Shown: in pieces, positions 60,001 through 64,000 of the stretch
Layout: each line of letters opens with the position of its first letter
Numbering within the stretch: position 1 is the stretch's first letter
NCBI GenBank assembly: GCA_002633005.1
Contig: NMRA01000190.1
Location: forward strand, 215,625 to 279,624
Direction: 5' to 3'
Length of the DNA: 64,000 nt
DNA from: Phoronis australis
Lineage: Eukaryota > Phoronida > Phoronidae
Made by a program: the position numbers and the translations under genes
The notes under the pieces: generated by a model
Database searches by the model: none
Told to the model about the DNA's origin: nothing
Seen by the model: the letters and a program-made list of their open reading frames with translations, nothing else

Positions 60001-62394
60001 TCAAAAATAATTGAAATGTCCACTAATTGATGCAGATTACGTCGAAACCATCATAAAATGGAAAGGTGTTGTCGTCTTCATCAAGGAACTCTAAAGTTAC
60101 TCGGGCAAACGTAAAAACAAAATTACCAGTAGGGAGCACAGCTTCAGTTCAACTTGTCTGAAACTCGTCGTCATCTGTTGGCATCTCCATAGGAACACAT
60201 CCGCTAAATTTCACAAACATCTTGCAAAGGGTAAACATGTTACAGCCAAGGACCCAAAAAACAAAATGGCCACTAGGAGGTGCCAGAGTAGTCGAAAACC
60301 ACCGACAATCAACGCCTGCATGCAGCCTCGGTCTTCGCTCCTTCAAGCGGTTTGGTGGATGGAGGAGTTGACGTCAAAAAACGTACTAAAAATCCCCCAG
60401 GTCACATTCGTTTAAAAATGAGAAAGGGTCGTTGTCACCTTAACAGAAACCTATTTGCAAAATTCCACGATAATAAAATCGGCAACTATATGTCGCATCT
60501 ATCTGAAAAGGGGAACCTGTATCGCCTCTTTAACGGAAACCTGTTCATTACATTTCAAAAAAATCCATATGAAGGTGCTTCAAAGATACAGAAGACAACG
60601 AAAAAAAAATGAAATTGTAACTAAGGGGCCACAGCGGTAGTCAGATCCATCCAAATGTTGTCGCCGTCCGTTGTCAACTTCATATAAACACATTTGCCAA
60701 AATTAATAAAGACCCTGCCGAAAGTTTAGGAGATACAGCTATAGATGCAAAAATAAATTTCCACTAGGAGGCGCCACATTAGTCGGAGTTACTCGAAAAT
60801 CATCACCAGCCATCCTGTTCGCACCAGAAACATGCAAGCCAATTTTCATACTTATTCTTATAGTGGCTAGGTAGATAGAAGGGCTGACGCCAAAAAAAGA
60901 TAAGAAAACTGTAAAAATGGCTACTACATGGCACTAAATACGTCGAATTCATCCGAAAACCAGAACATGTCATCTATTTACCAAATTTCCTAAAAATCCA
61001 TCCAGGAACTTCAAAGAACCAGAGGAAAACGGAAAATTGCAAATAGGAGGCACAGCGTTCGTCGGAAACGTACGAAAGACGTCGTCGTCTGTTGTCAACT
61101 AAGTTCATATAAATACTTTTACCACATTTAATAAAGATCCTGATGAGGGTTTACGAGATGCAACCATGGACGCAAAAATCAAAATTGCAACTAGGAGGCG
61201 CCACATTAGTCACTTATGTCAGTTTTCACAATCATTCTTAAAATGTTTTTGGTTAATAGAAGGACGGACGCCAAAAAACAGACTCGAAGACGGTAAAGTA
61301 GCGTTAACAACCTCCGAAGATACAAAGGTAAAAGAAAAAAGTGAATTGCCATTAGGGGGTACACTGGTAGTCTAATCCATCAAAAGATCGCTCATGCCGT
61401 CCGAATCAAAGGGTTTTGGAGATAGAATATCGAGCGCCGGACGGACGGACGGACGGACGGACGGACGGACGGACGGACGGACGGACGGACGGGTGGCATT
61501 TTTGTGTATTTTTGTATATTTTCAACAACTGATGAATTGTTCTGTCGTTTATTAGTTTATCAAGGATTTCAGTTTCAAGTTCAACAGAATATCATGCCAG
61601 CTTCGCGCATCCCAACATAAGAAAAATATGAAATAATTCGTGAAGCTAAAAGTTCTGTGGATATGGTAATTTCCACTGAATTATTCCTCAACAAAAACAG
61701 CGCCTACACTAAAAGTTTCAAATAATATCAAATTATGACAAAGGCTTTGTAGGACACTAGCAAAATGTCCAAATTGGCTGAACAGAAACCTTGTCAACAA
61801 CACACTTCAACTTTTATAAAAGGAATTCTTACAAACTGAAAAATTCTCAATAACAGGTGCACAAATCTCACCTTCAAGGCACAGGCATTGTTTTGAAGGC
61901 TTGTCACAAATAAACTTGAGCAACTCGCTTCCTCTTCGCGGGTGGTAAAATGTGATACACTTATTATCTGAAAGAAAGCGTTATTACCGTTGCATCTATT
62001 TCTCAAATGCAGCGGCTACATAATGAGATAAGCTAGAAAGATAACTATCTCAGTATTGTTTTAGGATTAGACCATGAAGATTGGTTCCCAAATGTACGCC
62101 ACGGTCCTGGGCGTATCTGCAGAGCATTTCATTATATTCGCCACGCCCACTGGGCGTATCCATAAAGATGGACCTGCCTGCACAAAACCAGACTCCGGTA
62201 GTGACCTTTGATTATCAGTCATCAGTTGCCATTGGATTTATACACTAATTTGTCAATATTCAACAGGCCTTTATAATTTGACGTTTACCCGGATTTTTCT
62301 CTTCTTTCACTTTGACGGCCACGGGTTGCGTGTTTCCAATTTTTTGTATTTGACTGATGTGGAATTCCAGACTGACGGGAGACTTGTGGGTAAT
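53957..62394 (-). CDS. Complement C3/C4/C5-like gene, C-terminal exons
   Basis: Gene-level entry; exons follow. Read from high to low coordinates, the first two exons encode the end of the alpha-2-macroglobulin receptor/MG8 domain (FHISQIQ...GNTQPVAVKV, CITFYHPRRG...CLCLE). They align with the vertebrate C3 segment around [20 protein letters not shown] and RCAEENC. Two tandem three-exon sets (A, B, C) for a C345C/NTR domain follow, each with an LQVNKTYLVTG or EVNKTYLVTG strand, then a terminal exon D. The thioester and anaphylatoxin-type domains lie beyond the right edge. In the family, the C345C domain binds partner proteases or convertase components in the extracellular fluid. The gene is convergent with TTC17. 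Assignment to the C3/C4/C5 branch rather than other thioester proteins rests on the NTR domain and cysteine-rich tail. Two A-B-C sets in one gene are unusual. Confidence 0.85.
54139..54289 (-). CDS. Complement-like NTR exon C2
   Basis: Acceptor cgtttcag, donor gtatgt, 151 bp, phase 1 to 2. Encodes GADAFPVGSVLHLWLWRHCT, CPCGTLLQVNKTYLVTGFN and ILYWKDSDGSD. The C-x-C...L-x-VNKTYLVTG pattern is the NTR/C345C core, with an N-K-T glycosylation sequon. Confidence 0.88.
54290..54982 (-). other. Introns of set 2 (around exon B2)
   Basis: Two introns of 288 and 321 bp flank exon B2 (54578-54661). No other feature seen. Confidence 0.75.
54578..54661 (-). CDS. Complement-like NTR exon B2
   Basis: Acceptor tatttcag, donor gtatga, 84 bp, phase 1 to 1. 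Encodes AFKVEIVNITTGNGYHVAEG and RLKLMLKR, aligning with the first NTR strands of C3 (DYVYKTRLVKV...). Contains an N-I-T sequon at the same place as exon B1. Confidence 0.9.
54983..55105 (-). CDS. Complement-like NTR exon A3 (start of set 2)
   Basis: Acceptor ttctgtag, donor gtaagt, 123 bp, phase 1 to 1. Encodes GQCPNCFTIDKEKKCGRIGK and LRLPNKRGLLKFVCDVADT. It matches the linker after the C3 CRCAEENC tail up to the first NTR cysteine (KACEPG). Confidence 0.88.
55597..55621. repeat. Perfect 12 bp inverted repeat
   Basis: aaactctgtggt, one central base, then accacagagttt. A perfect hairpin in non-coding sequence without a T-tract; role unknown. Confidence 0.8.
56734..57020. repeat. AAT/GAT trinucleotide microsatellite
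   Basis: About 290 bp of ataata/atgata repeats with interruptions. The poly-Ile, poly-Leu and similar frames on both strands are artefacts of it. Confidence 0.98.
57142..57292 (-). CDS. Complement-like NTR exon C1
   Basis: Acceptor cttttcag, donor gtataa, exactly 151 bp like C2, phase 1 to 2. Encodes GSTFVCVNSVLHFLVQSSCS, YYTWKVFEVNKTYLVTGPDG and IYPKDADGLE. It keeps the VNKTYLVTG strand but has CSYYTW where C2 has CTCPCG. Confidence 0.87.
57293..58214 (-). other. Interval between exons B1 and C1
   Basis: 0.9 kb containing the orphan D-like exon at 57928-58138. The rest is AT-rich. Confidence 0.75.
57928..58138 (-). pseudogene. Orphan D-like exon (D1)
   Basis: The acceptor position and the following TAGGACGGTC match D2. 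In D2's frame it reads RTVPDYSATFECRSVYPQCC and stays open to a TGA at 57930-57928, without D2's early stop. Similarity to 53.82-54.04 kb continues past the D2 stop. It lies only 76 bp downstream of B1 and before C1, and a B1 to D1 splice is out of phase. Probably a relic of a deleted copy, though an exon used in another way is possible. Confidence 0.55.
58215..58298 (-). CDS. Complement-like NTR exon B1
   Basis: Acceptor ttttcag, donor gtatgt, 84 bp, phase 1 to 1, same length as B2. Encodes AYVVQIINITARASYDVAEG and RLVSTLKH, sharing NIT and YDVAEGRL with B2 (YHVAEGRL). Confidence 0.9.
58299..59556 (-). other. Intron between A2 and B1
   Basis: 1.26 kb. Around 58800-59210 a GC-richer stretch with a C-run and ccgccactgcatttt resembles a transposable-element remnant. 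Its short frames on both strands are not supported as genes. Confidence 0.65.
59557..59673 (-). CDS. Complement-like NTR exon A2 (start of set 1)
   Basis: Acceptor cctgcag, donor gtaagt, 117 bp, phase 1 to 1. Encodes EKCPHFCKLTKRTECTRETQ, then GLLNELEFILHICDMAEV. Shares the C-P-x(1-2)-C...C...LL...F...ICD layout with A3. Joined to the upstream exon it reads CLCLEEKC, much like C3 CRCAEENC. Confidence 0.9.
59870..61435. repeat. Degenerate ~150 bp repeat array
   Basis: About nine diverged units recognisable by ccactaggaggcgccacatt agtcg-type cores near 59878, 60130, 60278, 60623, 60768, 60930, 61045, 61193 and 61355. Spacing is mostly 145-165 bp. Between them recur gaaaatc-atc and ttaataaagaccctg-like segments. 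Confidence 0.65.
61436..61491. repeat. (GGAC)n microsatellite
   Basis: About 14 uninterrupted tetranucleotide units at the end of the degenerate array. Confidence 0.98.
61872..61967 (-). CDS. Complement-like exon, end of MG8 and Cys-rich tail
   Basis: Acceptor tctttcag, donor gtgaga, 96 bp, phase 1 to 1. Encodes NKCITFYHPRRGSELLKFIC, then DKPSKQCLCLE. It aligns with C3 [20 protein letters not shown] and CRCAEE. Its phase-1 donor is compatible with both A2 and A3. Confidence 0.93.
61968..62288 (-). other. Intron between the two MG8 exons
   Basis: 321 bp; nothing recognised. Confidence 0.8.
62289..62394 (-). CDS. Complement-like exon, MG8 receptor-binding domain
   Basis: Acceptor tgttcgcag, donor gtaaac, 106 bp, phase 0 to 1. 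Encodes ITHKSPVSLEFHISQIQKIG and NTQPVAVKVKEEKNP. It aligns with C3 [20 protein letters not shown] and [12 protein letters not shown]. Confidence 0.9.
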
Positions 62395-64000
62395 CTGCGA
62401 ACAATGATGGGATTGAAAATACATCTCTATACTTTAAAGTTCCTTTCTGACTAATTTCCTCCAACAATCAAGAAATGGATCTTGAGAATAGTTGTTTGTG
62501 GTAAAACACAAACCAGTATATACAAAACTTATTTTGAAATCCTATTTTTAACATGACGTCGTTTCATCCATAGAAACGAATTCTAAAGTAGATTTTTTAC
62601 TTACTTAACTTATGGATACGTGGAAGTGAACCAACAAAATTGACACCACAGTTTAAATGACAAAGCTGAACTTTAGTTTTTATAGACTTTTAAGTTAATG
62701 GAAAAAATACACAAATGTCTGTAATTGATAAAACCTTCCAGTCATTTAGGTGACACCTTTCGTAGATGAAATTCAATCTGTGTTCCGAACTGGTTCAAAA
62801 CATTCTCTGTAGAGTTCTAGCCATATATATCGCGAGATTGAAGTTGGCATTACAAGGCTACAGCCAATGACCTAAATGTGTGTGTGCGTGTGCGCGTGCG
62901 CGTGCGCGTGCGTGTCTGTGAGTGAGTGTGTAGCTCATTAGCTCTTACCTTGTAATGCCAACTTCGATCTTTTCGCAGCCGTTTTTCAACCGAATTGCAT
63001 TAGAAAGCCCTTCGTCAGTTCTTCATGGTGTATGATTTAAGCAGAAGAAAACAATAACTAACCATCATTTCGCTTACCCGACAGTCAGGTTTAAAAATAG
63101 TTTTGCTGCCACTTTACGGAAATTAACAGGTTGTAATAGTAATCAAACAGGAAATGGGCCAGGGGATTCAAATGACTGCTTAAACCAGCAGAGAGATAAT
63201 TTCAATGAATTAAAAGATTTTATAATATGGATCTCTCACAGTTGCTGTGAAGAATTTACTCAGGCATTCAATCCAAAATTATCCATATTTATATATTATT
63301 TGGAACTTTGGTACCACTTGATACAGTTCTTCAGTACACACTCAGGATGCAGCGACATTTACAAAAATATGATAAAAATAATTACTCCAACTACCTAATA
63401 TCCAAAATTTGCAGATAAAGGCTTTCTGGTAGATAACATTGAGCAAACATATATTGTAAAGATTTGAAATGTACTGTGGATAGATCATTACAAAGGCTGC
63501 AGTGTAGGACTTATAGTAGTTTGTAAATAATCTCATTTCATCAGAAAGTAAAAGTTATTGATCCTTATACATCTAGTGTGTTCTACCATAAACAAGAGAC
63601 AGTGGAACAAATTTTTACGATTGTTATATCGCTTTTAAAGAAACTTGAAATAAAATTACAATTCTAATGACAAAGGGACAAAGGAACACCTGTTCCATAG
63701 TTGGCAAAATTCGAGAATGAAAAAATGAGACAACTGGATTGAAAAGCAGGAGCTCAGGACAGAAAGCGGGGCATCTAGTTCTGTGCCATAACGCAAGGGC
63801 GAAATGTTCGCTGCAACACAAAGACGTGTACCCCAGCGTTTTTTGTCGAACGAGATACGTTACACCAAAACGCGCGACAGCCATTTTTGTATTTTTAAGT
63901 CGAATAGGCAATTGCAGGTGCCTAAAAACATGAAACGTCACGTTTATTTTTTCACGTCGACCGGGAAAATGGTGGTATTTCGCGTGCGAAATTACAATTT
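62395..64000 (-). other. Upstream intron of complement-like gene, no exon recognised
   Basis: 1.6 kb with a TG microsatellite inside a 25 bp inverted repeat (62832-62970). No further MG8 or thioester-domain exon was recognised. The stretch 63740-63930 has a repeat-like feel, but no family was identified. Confidence 0.65.
62832..62970. repeat. TG microsatellite bracketed by 25 bp inverted repeat
   Basis: gcgagattgaagttggcatt acaagg and its mirror ccttgtaatgccaacttcga tct flank a (TG/CG)n tract (about 62878-62932). Resembles a small MITE with an internal microsatellite. Confidence 0.75.

Larger units (their letters stand above)
59674..61871 (-). other. Intron between MG8-tail exon and set 1
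   Basis: 2.2 kb. Mostly a degenerate repeat array (59870-61435) ending in a (GGAC)n tract. No exon recognised. Confidence 0.75.

Noticed and set aside
1-64000. Bacterial-type features (operons, CRISPR array, insertion sequences)
   Set aside because: The intron-exon structure and gene content are those of an animal genome; the direct repeats are minisatellites without spacers.

Overview
This is a piece of an animal nuclear genome. Coding sequence is scattered in short exons (36-355 bp) with GT-AG boundaries, separated by AT-rich introns full of minisatellites, inverted-repeat elements and tRNA-derived repeats. Single N bases and one short N-run mark a draft assembly. The two genes (TTC17 and a thioester complement protein with a C-terminal NTR domain) and the repeat style suggest a marine invertebrate such as a lophotrochozoan, priapulid, hemichordate or cephalochordate. 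I cannot name the species.

From 1 to about 47.05 kb on the plus strand lies one long gene, TTC17 (tetratricopeptide repeat protein 17). I reconstruct 26 in-phase coding exons giving about 1,245 residues. The 5' end lies outside the window and the last exon carries the stop codon. The protein is built from three copies of a module: a short helix followed by three TPR-like repeats. Lysine-rich linkers separate the second and third copies. Its introns hold most of the repeats listed here: a 1.6 kb fold-back element, a 315 bp near-perfect palindrome, several 22-50 bp minisatellites, a minisatellite that copies the end of a coding exon with its splice donor, and two apparent assembly duplications.

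From 47.05 to 53.95 kb there is no convincing gene: the TTC17 3' flank, a tRNA-like repeat, an N-gap and a 41 bp tandem repeat.

From 53.96 to 62.39 kb on the minus strand lie the 3' exons of a complement C3/C4/C5-like (thioester/alpha-2-macroglobulin superfamily) gene, whose 5' part is beyond the right edge. Two exons encode the end of the MG8/receptor-binding domain and its cysteine-rich tail. They are followed by two tandem copies of a three-exon set for the C-terminal C345C/NTR domain (exons A, B, C), plus a terminal exon D. Exon lengths and phases are conserved between the sets. The upstream exon can join either set in frame, both C exons can join the distal D exon in frame, but set 1 cannot be read into set 2. 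This points to mutually exclusive alternative C-termini of a complement protein and is the most interesting observation in the window. A second, orphan D-like exon sits between exons B and C of set 1.

TTC17 and the complement-like gene are convergent (tail to tail). Nothing in the sequence suggests a functional link between them.
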